Assembly: GCF_013359725.1 (NCBI RefSeq)
Contig: NZ_JABFMW010000041.1
Location: forward strand, 1 to 33,615
DNA length: 33,615 bases
Reading direction: 5' to 3'
Source of the DNA: Pseudarthrobacter sp. C4D7
GTDB lineage: Bacteria > Actinomycetota > Actinomycetes > Actinomycetales > Micrococcaceae
Numbering within the stretch: the stretch's first letter is position 1; every line of letters starts with the position of its first letter. Shown one piece after another: positions 15,660-23,559 of the stretch. The notes under the pieces are model-generated. The model had not been told where the DNA came from. It searched no databases and was given only the letters and a program-made list of their open reading frames with translations. The translations under genes were made by a program, and so were the position numbers.

Positions 15660-16871
15660 ATGAGCAGGCATCAGCTGAAGGCACCGCTACCCGGACCCGG
15701 GCAGGCCGCGGACACAGACCGGCGGCCACCATCCCGCGTTCCGCTGCCGGACAGACCGGAATCCGGTGCCGCCTGGCTGCCTGGGGGTTCATTGCCGTCC
15801 GGTTCGGTGCCGGACGCTCCGGGCGGGGTGCTGTTGGTGACCTCCTCGGCTGTCCTCCGCGCCGAAGTGGAACGCATTGTGGCAGCGGCCGGGGCCCAGC
15901 TGCGCGTGGTTGCGGACGCAGCGGAGGGCGGACGATATTGGGATGCCGCGTCAGCCGTCCTGGTAGGCAGCGATGTGCGGGAGCTGCCGCCGCGGCGCCG
16001 TACGCCTGCGGTTATGGTGGGGCTCGACGGCGAGGGCGACAGCCTCTGGCACCTTGCCGCAGCCCTGGGCGCCGAACGTGTTGCCGTGCTGCCTGATGCC
16101 GCTGCCTGGCTGGCGGATCATCTCAGCCGGTCGCGGTCCCCAGGCCCCGGTGGCCTGGTCCTGGGCGTCACCGGAGGCTGCGGCGGGGCCGGGGCCACCA
16201 CCGCCGCGATCTGGATCGCCCAGGCAGCGGCGGTGCTGGGGGTGCGGGTCCTGCTGGCAGACGGCGACCCCTGGGGTGGTGGCCTGGAACTGGCGCTCGC
16301 CGCTGAGGACAACCCGGGGTTGCGCTGGCCGGATCTCGCGGAGGCAAGGGGCAGCATCGATCCGCTCCAGCTTTCTGACTCCCTCCCCGTGGCCGGCGGC
16401 TTTTCGTTCCTGTCCTGGCCAGCCACCAGGGAGCAGCCGGTCCCTGTTCCTGCTGACGCCGCAGCGGGTGTGCTTGATGCTGCCCGCCGTGGCTTTGAAC
16501 TGGTGGTTGTGGATGTGGGACGGGGCGCTGAACCGCTCCAGACGGTGGCTTGGGACTGCGACCGGATCCTGGTGGTGGTTCCGGCGCAGTTGAGGGCGGC
16601 AGTGGCGGCGGTGCGCCTGCTGCAGGAACTCCCGCCCGTGGAGGCTGCCCTGCTGGTCCGGCGGCGGCCGGGTGCCGCGCTGGACACTTCCCTGATTGCC
16701 GACGCCGTAGGGCTGCCGGTCCAGGGCCGCATTCCCGAACTGCGGGCGGTCGCGGGGGCCATGGAATCGGGCCGCCTGCTGGATCTCGGGAGGCGGCGGA
16801 CCATCCGGCACTTCGCCGCCGCGGTACGTGACTGGCTCGGTGCGGACCTGCGGACGGGGGATGGGGCATGA
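15660..16871 (+). CDS. ssd: Ssd/CpaE-like P-loop protein of the Tad pilus cluster (TIGR03815 type)
   Basis: This 403-residue protein is related to the MinD/ParA-like CpaE proteins that place Tad pilus machinery in the cell; the mycobacterial relative is called septum-site-determining protein Ssd. A receiver-like N-terminal domain (VLLVTSSAVLRAEVERIVAAAG, from about residue 57) precedes a P-loop domain. The P-loop GGCGGAGATT (172-181) lacks the signature lysine of MinD/ParA proteins, as in other CpaE-like members, so ATP hydrolysis may be weak. LLADGDPWGGGLELAL (198-213) is the second conserved segment. I start at ATG 15660; an in-frame ATG at 15615 lies inside the loop of the inverted repeat and has no ribosome site. 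The stop overlaps tadA by 4 nt. Confidence 0.88.
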   Translation: MSRHQLKAPLPGPGQAADTDRRPPSRVPLPDRPESGAAWLPGGSLPSGSVPDAPGGVLLVTSSAVLRAEVERIVAAAGAQLRVVADAAEGGRYWDAASAVLVGSDVRELPPRRRTPAVMVGLDGEGDSLWHLAAALGAERVAVLPDAAAWLADHLSRSRSPGPGGLVLGVTGGCGGAGATTAAIWIAQAAAVLGVRVLLADGDPWGGGLELALAAEDNPGLRWPDLAEARGSIDPLQLSDSLPVAGGFSFLSWPATREQPVPVPADAAAGVLDAARRGFELVVVDVGRGAEPLQTVAWDCDRILVVVPAQLRAAVAAVRLLQELPPVEAALLVRRRPGAALDTSLIADAVGLPVQGRIPELRAVAGAMESGRLLDLGRRRTIRHFAAAVRDWLGADLRTGDGA

Positions 16872-18145
16872 GGCAGCCGCCCGGCACACCCTCAGCTTCG
16901 GCCCGGGAACCGGGCACCCGGCGCAGCGCCCGGATCCTTGAAGCGAACCAGACAGTCCGGCACGTGCGGGGAAGTGAAGCCGGCGGGAGGGGCCGGGCTG
17001 TTGATTCCGGACTGCTGGAATCAGTCCGTGAATCGATGATGGCCGAGGCAGGGGCGGTGACCCCCTCCCGCGTCGCGGCGGCGGTGCAGGCTACCGGCAA
17101 GCTGCTGGGCACTGCCGGAGCCCTTGCCGCAGTGGAACGGATCAGTGCCGAGCTCAACGGGCTGGGCCCGCTGCAGGAGCTCACCCGGAATCCTGCCGTT
17201 ACGGACATCTTCGTCAACGCCCCCGACTCCGTGTGGGTGGACCGTGGCCGGGGCATCGAGCGCGTACCTGTCGTGTTCGACGGCGAGGCCCAGCTGCGCG
17301 CACTGGCCTGCCGGCTGGTGGCCGCAGGGGGACGCCGCCTGGACGACGGATCACCGTGCGTCGATGTCAGGCTTGCCGGCGGCTACCGTGTCCACGCCGT
17401 GTTGCCGCCGGTGTCCACGTCCGGGACGCTGTTGAGCGTCCGGATCCGCAGGGAGCGGGTGTTCAGCATGGCGGAGCTGCGCACGGGCGGCATGTTCGGC
17501 GGGTGGGTGCAGACGGTGCTGGAAAGGATCGTGGAGCGGAAACTGAGTTTCCTGGTCAGCGGTGCCACAGGTTCCGGAAAGACCACGCTGCTTTCCACCC
17601 TGCTGGGCCTCTGTTCCGGGGACGAACGGCTGGTGCTCATCGAGGACGCGGCCGAACTCAACCCAGTCCACCCCCACGTGGTGGTCCTGGAATCACGCCA
17701 CGGAAACCTCGAAGGAGGCGGAGCAGTGGACTTGGGTGAGCTGGTCCGCCAGGCCCTGCGCATGCGTCCGGACAGGCTGGTGGTGGGGGAGTGCCGGGGC
17801 GCCGAAGTCCGCGAACTGCTGACCGCGATGAATACCGGGCATAGCGGCGGCGGCGGAACCATCCACGCGAACACCGCAGCCGCTGTCCCCGCCAGGCTCA
17901 ACGCCCTCGGCGCGCTCGCCGGGCTGGGCCCGGAGGCGGTGCGGCTTCAGGCCGCCAGCGCCCTCGACGTTGTCATCCACGTGGGCAGGACCGCAAAGGG
18001 CAGGGAAGTCCTGTGCGTTGGACTCATTACCGATGGCCCGCAAGGACTGGCCGTGGTGCCGGCCATTGAGGAAGCAGGCATCCCGGGTCCCGCCTGGCCG
18101 GCACTGGCAATCCGGGTGGGAATGGATCCCGGGGCAACCCTGTGA
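16868..18145 (+). CDS. tadA: TadA/CpaF secretion ATPase of the Tad (Flp) pilus
   Basis: This 425-residue cytoplasmic ATPase of the type II/IV secretion superfamily powers pilin assembly and possibly retraction. Walker A is GATGSGKT at 232-239; IEDAAEL at 258-264 supplies the Asp-box acidic residues; VVGECRGAEVREL around Glu308 is Walker B; and the His box GHSGGGGTIHAN begins at 324. The N-terminal all-helical and PAS-like part includes PLQELTRNPAVTDIFVNAPD (101-120), typical of CpaF. The ATG overlaps the previous stop as ATGA, and the stop overlaps the next GTG, so ssd-tadA-tadB-tadC are translationally coupled. Confidence 0.95.
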   Translation: MRQPPGTPSASAREPGTRRSARILEANQTVRHVRGSEAGGRGRAVDSGLLESVRESMMAEAGAVTPSRVAAAVQATGKLLGTAGALAAVERISAELNGLGPLQELTRNPAVTDIFVNAPDSVWVDRGRGIERVPVVFDGEAQLRALACRLVAAGGRRLDDGSPCVDVRLAGGYRVHAVLPPVSTSGTLLSVRIRRERVFSMAELRTGGMFGGWVQTVLERIVERKLSFLVSGATGSGKTTLLSTLLGLCSGDERLVLIEDAAELNPVHPHVVVLESRHGNLEGGGAVDLGELVRQALRMRPDRLVVGECRGAEVRELLTAMNTGHSGGGGTIHANTAAAVPARLNALGALAGLGPEAVRLQAASALDVVIHVGRTAKGREVLCVGLITDGPQGLAVVPAIEEAGIPGPAWPALAIRVGMDPGATL

Positions 18146-18942
18146 CGGCCCTCTTCACTGTGCTCCTCTGCAGTGCCGCGCTCCTGCTCCTTAGGCCGCC
18201 CCAGCACGCGGCGTCGAGGCTGCGTGCGGCAACTGGCCACAGGACGAACGCGCCCGCTGCCCGGAAGCGCCTTGTCCTGCCCTGGCCCAGGAACGCTGGA
18301 GGGAGCGCGGCCACGAAGCGGGGACCCGGACTGACCCTGGTGGTGCAGCAGCTCGCGGCGCTGCTCCGCGGCGGACGGACGCCCGCGCGGCTCTGGGACG
18401 AGCTGTGGATGGTTTACGGCGAAGGGAGACGCGGGCAGCCTGCGCGTGGGCGTGCACCGCTCCCCAAAACCTTGCTGTCCGATGGCTCAGCTTCCGTCCT
18501 GGTGGCCGCGCGTGCGGCCGCCGCCACCGGAGCTCCCGTTTCCGGGATCATCCGGCGTACGGTCTCCACGGCGTTCCCGCTCCGGGACAGGGAAGCAAGA
18601 ACCTGGCTGGAGCTGGCCGCGTGCTTTGACATTGCCGAGGCCAGCGGATGTCCGCTCGCCGACGTCCTGACCAGGTTCGCGGCTCAGCTGGAAGCGGAGG
18701 ATGACGCAGACGCCGCCCGGCAGACCGCCCTTGCAGGCCCCAAGGCCACCGTGCAGCTGCTGACCTGGCTGCCCTTGATGGGGCTGGGTCTGGGAACCGC
18801 CCTGGGCGTTGATCCCCTGGCCACCTTGTTGGGGACGCCTCTTGGACTGGCTGCCCTGGTGGGTGGCCTGGTCCTCACCGTGGTGGGAAGGGCTTGGTCC
18901 GCGCGGCTGGTTGTGGCGGCTGCGGGGGCCGGGGCACCATGA
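18142..18942 (+). CDS. tadB: TadB-like pilus platform membrane protein (T2SSF domain)
   Basis: This 266-residue protein corresponds to one of the two inner-membrane platform proteins of the Tad machine. It has an N-terminal hydrophobic segment (LFTVLLCSAALLLL), a cytoplasmic type II secretion F-like helical region (LAACFDIAEASGCPLADVL, about residues 154-172), and two C-terminal hydrophobic segments (from about 211 and 235). It is short relative to proteobacterial TadB, as is usual in Actinobacteria. The GTG start overlaps the tadA stop as GTGA; the end overlaps tadC by 4 nt. Confidence 0.87.
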   Translation: MTALFTVLLCSAALLLLRPPQHAASRLRAATGHRTNAPAARKRLVLPWPRNAGGSAATKRGPGLTLVVQQLAALLRGGRTPARLWDELWMVYGEGRRGQPARGRAPLPKTLLSDGSASVLVAARAAAATGAPVSGIIRRTVSTAFPLRDREARTWLELAACFDIAEASGCPLADVLTRFAAQLEAEDDADAARQTALAGPKATVQLLTWLPLMGLGLGTALGVDPLATLLGTPLGLAALVGGLVLTVVGRAWSARLVVAAAGAGAP

Positions 18943-19547
18943 GCTCGGGATGGGCCCCCGCCCTGGCCCTGTTCCTGCTGCTTGCCGCCGGCGCCTGGCT
19001 TGCCTGTTCCAGCAACAGCGGTCCGCGCCGTCGGCTGCGCGGAGCGTTTCCTCCTGCCACTGGGGAGCGGCTGGCACCAGGCGCCACGGGAGAGGACGTT
19101 TGGTCCGGCAGCGGCCTGAAGGACACGGCCATGATGCTCGAACTGATGGCGGCCATGCTGGACGCGGGCGCCGGAGTTGGGCGGGCGCTCGACCTGGTGG
19201 CTGCTTCGGCTGCACCTGAGTACCGGGACTCCCTGCGGCCGGTGGTTTCGGCACTGGCCATTGGCGCTGACTGGGAAACGGCGTGGCGCAGCTCCGCCGT
19301 TCGGATCCCCGAAATTCTCGAACTGCGGGACGCGCTGGGCTTCGCCGCGCTCACCGGCGCACCGTCGTCGGCGATCCTCTATGCCCAGGCGGCGAGGCTC
19401 CGGCGGGAGCGGTTCCGGGCAGCAGAGAAGCGGGCTGCCTCGCTCGGGGTAAAACTGGTGGTTCCCTTGGGCCTGTGCTCACTGCCGGCCTTCATCTGCC
19501 TTGGCGTGGTCCCGGTGCTGTTGGCACTGGTACCGTCCGGCTCCTAA
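18939..19547 (+). CDS. tadC: TadC-like pilus platform membrane protein (T2SSF domain)
   Basis: This 202-residue protein starts with a membrane segment (PALALFLLLAAGAWLAC), then a T2SSF-type helical core (MMLELMAAMLDAGAGVGRAL, about residues 65-84, and LRDALGFAALTGAPSSAILY), and ends with a strongly hydrophobic helix (VPLGLCSLPAFICLGVVPVL). It should pair with TadB to form the platform that TadA drives. ATG 18939 overlaps the tadB stop as ATGA. The in-frame extension to 18894 lies inside tadB. It is the last gene of the first transcription block; 231 bp separate it from the pilin gene. Confidence 0.87.
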   Translation: MSSGWAPALALFLLLAAGAWLACSSNSGPRRRLRGAFPPATGERLAPGATGEDVWSGSGLKDTAMMLELMAAMLDAGAGVGRALDLVAASAAPEYRDSLRPVVSALAIGADWETAWRSSAVRIPEILELRDALGFAALTGAPSSAILYAQAARLRRERFRAAEKRAASLGVKLVVPLGLCSLPAFICLGVVPVLLALVPSGS

Positions 19548-19683
19548 CGCAGCCGGCGCTCCTGGCGCTGCTGGCTGCTACCTCGATGTGCCACGCCCGG
19601 CCGCCCCTTCGCAGCGATGCTGGCCGCCGTACCCGGCGCCGGGATCCGTCTCCTCCTCCACAATGCCGGGGCGGCGAAGCTTT

Positions 19684-19708
19684 TCCACTTAGCCAGGCTC
19701 TCCACTTA
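19684..19708 (+). repeat. Direct repeat TCCACTTA in the gap before the pilin gene
   Basis: TCCACTTA occurs at 19684-19691 and 19701-19708, 17 bp apart start to start. The remainder of the 231-bp gap (19548-19778) shows no gene and no clear -35/-10 pair. Two half-sites for a regulator controlling pilin expression would be one explanation; chance is another. Confidence 0.35.
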
Positions 19709-19778
19709 CCGGCCACGCAGCTGCCGGGAAGAGTCATGACAGCCGGGAAAACCACCGGCACCTACGGAAGGGAACCAC

Positions 19779-20156
19779 ATGTCCATCAACCATTACCGCA
19801 GCCATTACTCCGCCGGAATGTCGGCGCCGGTCCTTTCCCGGGCGGGTGCCTCCAGGCCAAGGACTACGGCCAGCCGCGGGCCCGTCCCGCCGGTACGGGT
19901 GCCGGGGGAACCCGTGACGGGACCCGCCGTGGCGCCCTGCAACGTGGTGGAGCTGTACCCCGGTGCGGGAAGCAACCTCAAGGGCCGGAGGAGCATCAGG
20001 CTGCTGGGCTCGGAAGCCGGCATGGCAACGGCGGAATACGCCATTGCCACCCTCGCCGCGGTGGGCTTCGCCGGCCTTTTGGTGTTTATCCTGCGCAGCG
20101 ATGAGGTGCGGGGCTTTCTTCTCAACCTCATCCGCACTGCCTTGGCGCTGCCGTGA
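19779..20156 (+). CDS. Flp-type pilin with long leader (DUF4244 family)
   Basis: The C-terminal part matches the DUF4244 family, which sits at the Flp pilin position in actinobacterial tad clusters. Gly81 is followed by MATAEYAIATLAAVGFAG, the type IVb prepilin pattern G|xxxxEY with Glu at +5 and Tyr at +6, then one hydrophobic helix and a short basic end. Cleavage would release a 44-residue pilin. The 81-residue leader is far longer than a normal Flp leader and is Pro/Arg-rich, with one Cys. An AAGGGA ribosome site 6 nt before ATG 19779 supports the long form; ATG at 20023 would give a short form starting at the pilin itself but without the cleavage glycine. No prepilin peptidase gene is in the window. 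The stop overlaps the tadE-like gene by 4 nt. Confidence 0.85.
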   Translation: MSINHYRSHYSAGMSAPVLSRAGASRPRTTASRGPVPPVRVPGEPVTGPAVAPCNVVELYPGAGSNLKGRRSIRLLGSEAGMATAEYAIATLAAVGFAGLLVFILRSDEVRGFLLNLIRTALALP

Positions 20157-20656
20157 CGCAACCAGCGGAGGTGCTGCCGTTCCGGACGCCCCTCACCGCG
20201 GCGGGTGGCGGCGTGACCTGCAGCCATGGATTTTCGGACCCCGCGGACAAGACCGCGGATGCCCAGGGGACCGTGACGGCGGAGTTTGCCGTCGCACTGC
20301 CCGCCGTGCTGGCACTGCTGGCCATGCTGCTTGCCGGAGCCGCCGCAGGCATGACGCAACTGCGAATCGAAGAAGGGGCGCGGGCGGGTGCCAGGGCCCT
20401 GGCCCGGGGCGATGACCCGGCGGACGTGGAACGGTCTGTCAGGGCGCTCGCCGGAGGCTCGGCAACCGCATCCATTACCGCCGACGGCGGGTGGTTCAGC
20501 ATCACCGTCACAGACCGTGTGCCGGGGCCCCTGGGCGCGTCCATTCCATGGACGCTCACCGCCAGCGCCTCCACCCGCAGCGAGATCGCGGGGACCGGAG
20601 CAGCCGGGACCGGCGCCGCCGGCAGCGGACCAAGCGTTTCCGGCGGTGTCAGGTGA
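20153..20656 (+). CDS. tadE: TadE-like minor pseudopilin
   Basis: This 167-residue protein begins with a 39-residue leader ending in Gly39, followed by TVTAEFAVALPAVLALLAML: the TadE prepilin-like motif G|xxxxEF with Glu44 at +5 and a single membrane helix (about 45-67). The rest is a small Ala/Gly-rich exported domain. TadE-like pseudopilins prime or cap the Flp pilus and are processed by the same peptidase as the pilin. The GTG start overlaps the pilin stop as GTGA. The low-complexity C-terminus (GTGAAGTGAAGSG) is typical of these actinobacterial members. Confidence 0.85.
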   Translation: MTQPAEVLPFRTPLTAAGGGVTCSHGFSDPADKTADAQGTVTAEFAVALPAVLALLAMLLAGAAAGMTQLRIEEGARAGARALARGDDPADVERSVRALAGGSATASITADGGWFSITVTDRVPGPLGASIPWTLTASASTRSEIAGTGAAGTGAAGSGPSVSGGVR

Positions 20657-20680
20657 TGCTTTGCCGGGGGTATCAGGTGA
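20645..20680 (+). repeat. 24-nt imperfect tandem duplication at the tadE/tadG junction
   Basis: GGTGTCAGGTGA (20645-20656) and GGTATCAGGTGA (20669-20680) match at 11 of 12 positions, and similarity extends upstream (TTTCCGGC versus TTTGCCGGG). The copy unit contains the tadE stop and a start-codon region, so the duplication created two possible starts for the next gene (ATG 20656 and GTG 20677). Confidence 0.6.
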
Positions 20681-21036
20681 GGCGGAGCGCCATGGACGGC
20701 CCGGAGCGCGGTTCGGGGACCCTTCTGGCCGCGGGGCTGGCAATGGTGGTCATGGCAGCCATGGCCGTCCTGCTGCTGTTGGCCCAGTCCGCGGTGCTGG
20801 CCAGCCGGGCCGCGGCGGCAGCGGACCTGGCAGCTCTAGCCGCGGCGGATGCCCTCCGGGGCATCACCACCGGGGAACCCTGCGCCGTGGCCGTGGACGT
20901 GGCCGCGCGCCACACCGCAACGGTCCTTAGTTGCTCCGCAGGCCCGGGACAGACGGTCGAGGTGCGCACTGAGCTCGGTGAGCGGACACTGCTGGGTGCC
21001 GCCACCGGGCGTGCCCGCGCAGGGCCGCCGCCCTAG
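20656..21036 (+). CDS. TadG/Rv3654c-like pilus assembly protein
   Basis: This 126-residue protein has the GSGTLLAAGLAMVVMAAMAV helix (about residues 20-39) and the ASRAAAAADLAALAAADAL segment typical of actinobacterial TadG/Rv3654c-like proteins, then a small domain with two cysteines (CAVAVDV and LSCSAG). It would be an exported, membrane-anchored part of the Tad apparatus. I start at ATG 20656 because it overlaps the tadE stop (TGATG); GTG 20677 and ATG 20692 (GGAG 4 nt upstream) are alternatives in the same frame. It is the last gene of the pilus cluster, and its stop lies in the first copy of a 10-bp tandem repeat. Confidence 0.78.
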   Translation: MLCRGYQVRRSAMDGPERGSGTLLAAGLAMVVMAAMAVLLLLAQSAVLASRAAAAADLAALAAADALRGITTGEPCAVAVDVAARHTATVLSCSAGPGQTVEVRTELGERTLLGAATGRARAGPPP

Positions 21037-21074
21037 GAGCAAACGGGAGCAACCAGGAGCAAACGGGAGCACCA
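21035..21074. repeat. Four tandem 10-bp repeats between the converging tadG and helicase genes
   Basis: The unit GGAGCAAACG/GGAGCAACCA occurs four times in direct tandem (starting at 21036, 21046, 21056 and 21066). Equivalently, AGGAGCAAACGGGAGCA occurs twice, 20 bp apart. All sites face the same side of the helix. It occupies most of the 63-bp gap between the two convergent genes, whose ends are at 21036 and 21100. Confidence 0.8.
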
Positions 21075-21099
21075 AGGGCGCCATGGCCTCGGGCGGGTG

Positions 21100-23475
21100 T
21101 CAGCTCCTGGCATCCAGACCCGCCGGTGTGGCCTCGGTGGCGTCCTTGAGCAGAACGTCCAGGAGGGTGACGGCGGCTGCCTTGTCCAGCGGATTGTTCT
21201 TGTTTCCACACTTGGGGGACTGCACACAGGAAGGGCAGCCGAAATCGCATTCGCAGGCCTTGATGGCATCGCGGGTCGCTGCCAGCCAGACCCTGGCTTT
21301 GTCGAATCCCCGTTCCGCAAAGCCGGCTCCGCCGGGGTGCCCGTCGTACACGAAGATGGTGGGCACTCCGGTATCGGCATGCAGGGCAGTGGAGACTCCG
21401 CCAATGTCCCACCGGTCGCTGGACGCCACCAGCGGCAGGAGGCCTATCGCGGCGTGTTCAGCGGCGTGCAGGGCGCCCGGGAACTGCGCCTCAATGAGGC
21501 CGGCGCCGGTCAGGGAGCGGTTGTCCACCACGAACCACACCGCCTTGGTGAACAGGTCCCGTGCCCCGAGCTCAAGCGGCTCCTCGCCCAGCACCTCGTT
21601 GGAGATCAGGGCCTTTCGCTGGAAAGAGACAACCTGGGTGGTTACCTTGACGTCGCCGAAGTGGACGGTAATGTCGCCCCACTCCATGGTCCGCAAGGTT
21701 TCCAGGACCTCGATCTGGGTGACGTCACGTGCTGTCGTGTAGTAGTCGGGGTTGGACCGGCGGACCATGACGCAGTGGTCGTCCTCGTTCAGGTCCTCCA
21801 CGACATAGGTGTCGCCCTGATGGACATACACGGCTCCGGTGTGGGCCTGGTAGTGCGTCTGCGGCGAGTCCATGGTCCCCAGGAGGGAGCCCGTCTCCGA
21901 GTCCACGATGCTGACCGGGCCGCCGCCGTCCGCCCGCAGGTTGACCATCCCCGCCGCGCTCTGCGAGTGCGTCCAGAACCAGCCCGCGGGCCGCCGACGG
22001 AGGTAGCCCTGCGCAACCAGCCGGTCCAGGAGCTTTTCGGCGGTGGATCCAAAAAGGTCCAGCTCGCCCGGCCCCAGGGGAAGCTCAGCGGCCGCCGCGC
22101 ACAGGTGTGGTCCCAGGACATAGGGATTGGAGGGGTCGAAGACCGTCGCCTCCACCGAGACATCGAAAATGGCTTCGGGATGGTTCACCAGGAACGTGTC
22201 CAGGGGATCATCGCTGGCCACAAACGCGGCGATGGCATCCTGGCCGGCCCGGCCGGCCCGGCCGATCTGCTGGAACAGTGATGCCCTGGTGCCGGGCCAG
22301 CCGGCCACCAGGACGGCGTCCAGGCCCGAAATGTCGATCCCCAGCTCAAGGGCGGAGGTACTGGAAACGCCCAGCAGCTGGCCGGAACGCAGGGCCTTCT
22401 CCACGGCCCGGCGCTCCTCCGGCAGATACCCCGACCGGTAGGCGGCCACCCGCTGCGGGAGGCTGGGATCCACCTCGTCAAGAAGCCGCTTGGTGATGGC
22501 GGAGATGGTTTCTGCTCCGCGGCGGGATTTGATGAACGCGATGGTGCGGATCCGGGCGGACACCAGGTTGGCCAGAAGGTCAGAGGTTTCGGCGACGGCG
22601 GTGCGCCGCTCCTTGGCCCCGTTCTCGCCCCTGATATCGGTCAGCGCCGGTTCCCACAGTGCCACCGTGGTGGCTCCGTGCGGTGAACAGTCCTGGGACA
22701 CTGCGGTGACCGGCGCACCGATGAGCCGCGAGAAGGAGACCTCGGGTTCGGAAGCGGTGGCGGAGGCAGCGATGAACACGGGCTCGGGGAAGGCGCTTCC
22801 GGCACCGTAATAGGCGCAGATCCGGCGGAGCCGCCGCATCAGGTTGGCCACGTGTGATCCGAAGACGCCCCGGTAGCTGTGCGCCTCGTCCACGATGACG
22901 TACCGAAGCCGGCGGAAGAAACCGGCCCACCACGCATGGTTGGGAAGGATGCCGAAGTGCAGCATGTCCGGGTTGGCCAGGATGAAGTTGGCGTGGTCCC
23001 TGATCCACCGGCGGGCCGAAGGGTCGGTGTCGCCGTCATAGGTTTCTGCCCGGACCGTGGGCAGCTTCAGGGCGCGGATGGCGTTTAGCTGGTCCGCGGC
23101 CAGCGCCTTGGTGGGGGACAAATACAGGGTGACCGCGCCGTCGTCGTGGATCTTTCCCGGCTCAGCCAACACACGCAGTTCCGACCGGTGGATCGCATCC
23201 AGCGCCGGCAGCTGGTAGGCCAGCGACTTCCCGGACGCCGTGCCGGTGGCCACCACAACATGCCGGCCCGAATGGGCCGCATTGGCCGCATCAACCTGGT
23301 GCTTGTACGGCTCACGGATACCCAACGTGCCGTAGGCCGCGGCAATGTCCGGGTGAACCCAATCAGGCCAGGACGCGTGGACTGCCTCGCGGGCAGGTAT
23401 GGTGCGGACATGACGCAGCTGTTCCGGTTCCGGGCCGCGGCCCAGTAAGGGAATCAGGGAGTCATGGGGGTTCAC
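21100..23475 (-). CDS. DEAH-box helicase with C-terminal Cys4 DUF1998-type domain (TIGR03817; MrfA/YprA-like)
   Basis: This 791-residue superfamily 2 helicase has Walker A ATGTASGKS (76-84), Walker B VDEAH (195-199), motif III SATA and motif VI QQIGRAGRAGQ. The C-terminal third is of DUF1998 type, with cysteines 743, 747, 750 and 756 in DFGCPSCVQSPKCGN, matching the zinc-binding four-cysteine module of B. subtilis MrfA (YprA), a helicase needed for mitomycin C repair. In Actinobacteria this protein is the constant partner of the tad cluster. GTG 23475 is the likely start (GGAAG about 10 nt upstream); the frame stays open to 23535. It converges on tadG and follows the GNAT gene on the same strand after 84 bp. 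A role in DNA repair, or in handling DNA brought in by the pilus, is inferred. Confidence 0.92.
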   Translation of the reverse strand: MNPHDSLIPLLGRGPEPEQLRHVRTIPAREAVHASWPDWVHPDIAAAYGTLGIREPYKHQVDAANAAHSGRHVVVATGTASGKSLAYQLPALDAIHRSELRVLAEPGKIHDDGAVTLYLSPTKALAADQLNAIRALKLPTVRAETYDGDTDPSARRWIRDHANFILANPDMLHFGILPNHAWWAGFFRRLRYVIVDEAHSYRGVFGSHVANLMRRLRRICAYYGAGSAFPEPVFIAASATASEPEVSFSRLIGAPVTAVSQDCSPHGATTVALWEPALTDIRGENGAKERRTAVAETSDLLANLVSARIRTIAFIKSRRGAETISAITKRLLDEVDPSLPQRVAAYRSGYLPEERRAVEKALRSGQLLGVSSTSALELGIDISGLDAVLVAGWPGTRASLFQQIGRAGRAGQDAIAAFVASDDPLDTFLVNHPEAIFDVSVEATVFDPSNPYVLGPHLCAAAAELPLGPGELDLFGSTAEKLLDRLVAQGYLRRRPAGWFWTHSQSAAGMVNLRADGGGPVSIVDSETGSLLGTMDSPQTHYQAHTGAVYVHQGDTYVVEDLNEDDHCVMVRRSNPDYYTTARDVTQIEVLETLRTMEWGDITVHFGDVKVTTQVVSFQRKALISNEVLGEEPLELGARDLFTKAVWFVVDNRSLTGAGLIEAQFPGALHAAEHAAIGLLPLVASSDRWDIGGVSTALHADTGVPTIFVYDGHPGGAGFAERGFDKARVWLAATRDAIKACECDFGCPSCVQSPKCGNKNNPLDKAAAVTLLDVLLKDATEATPAGLDARS

Positions 23476-23559
23476 CCCACCATTCTTCCACCCGCCAGTG
23501 AGCCGCCTGCCCGTGGTTCGCCACGGGGAAAACAAACGGCAGGCCCAGGCTGGACCCGC

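Noticed and set aside
21097..22281. 394-codon open frame on the plus strand
   Set aside because: It is antisense to the helicase C-terminal half, which holds conserved DUF1998 cysteines; no motif or ribosome site.
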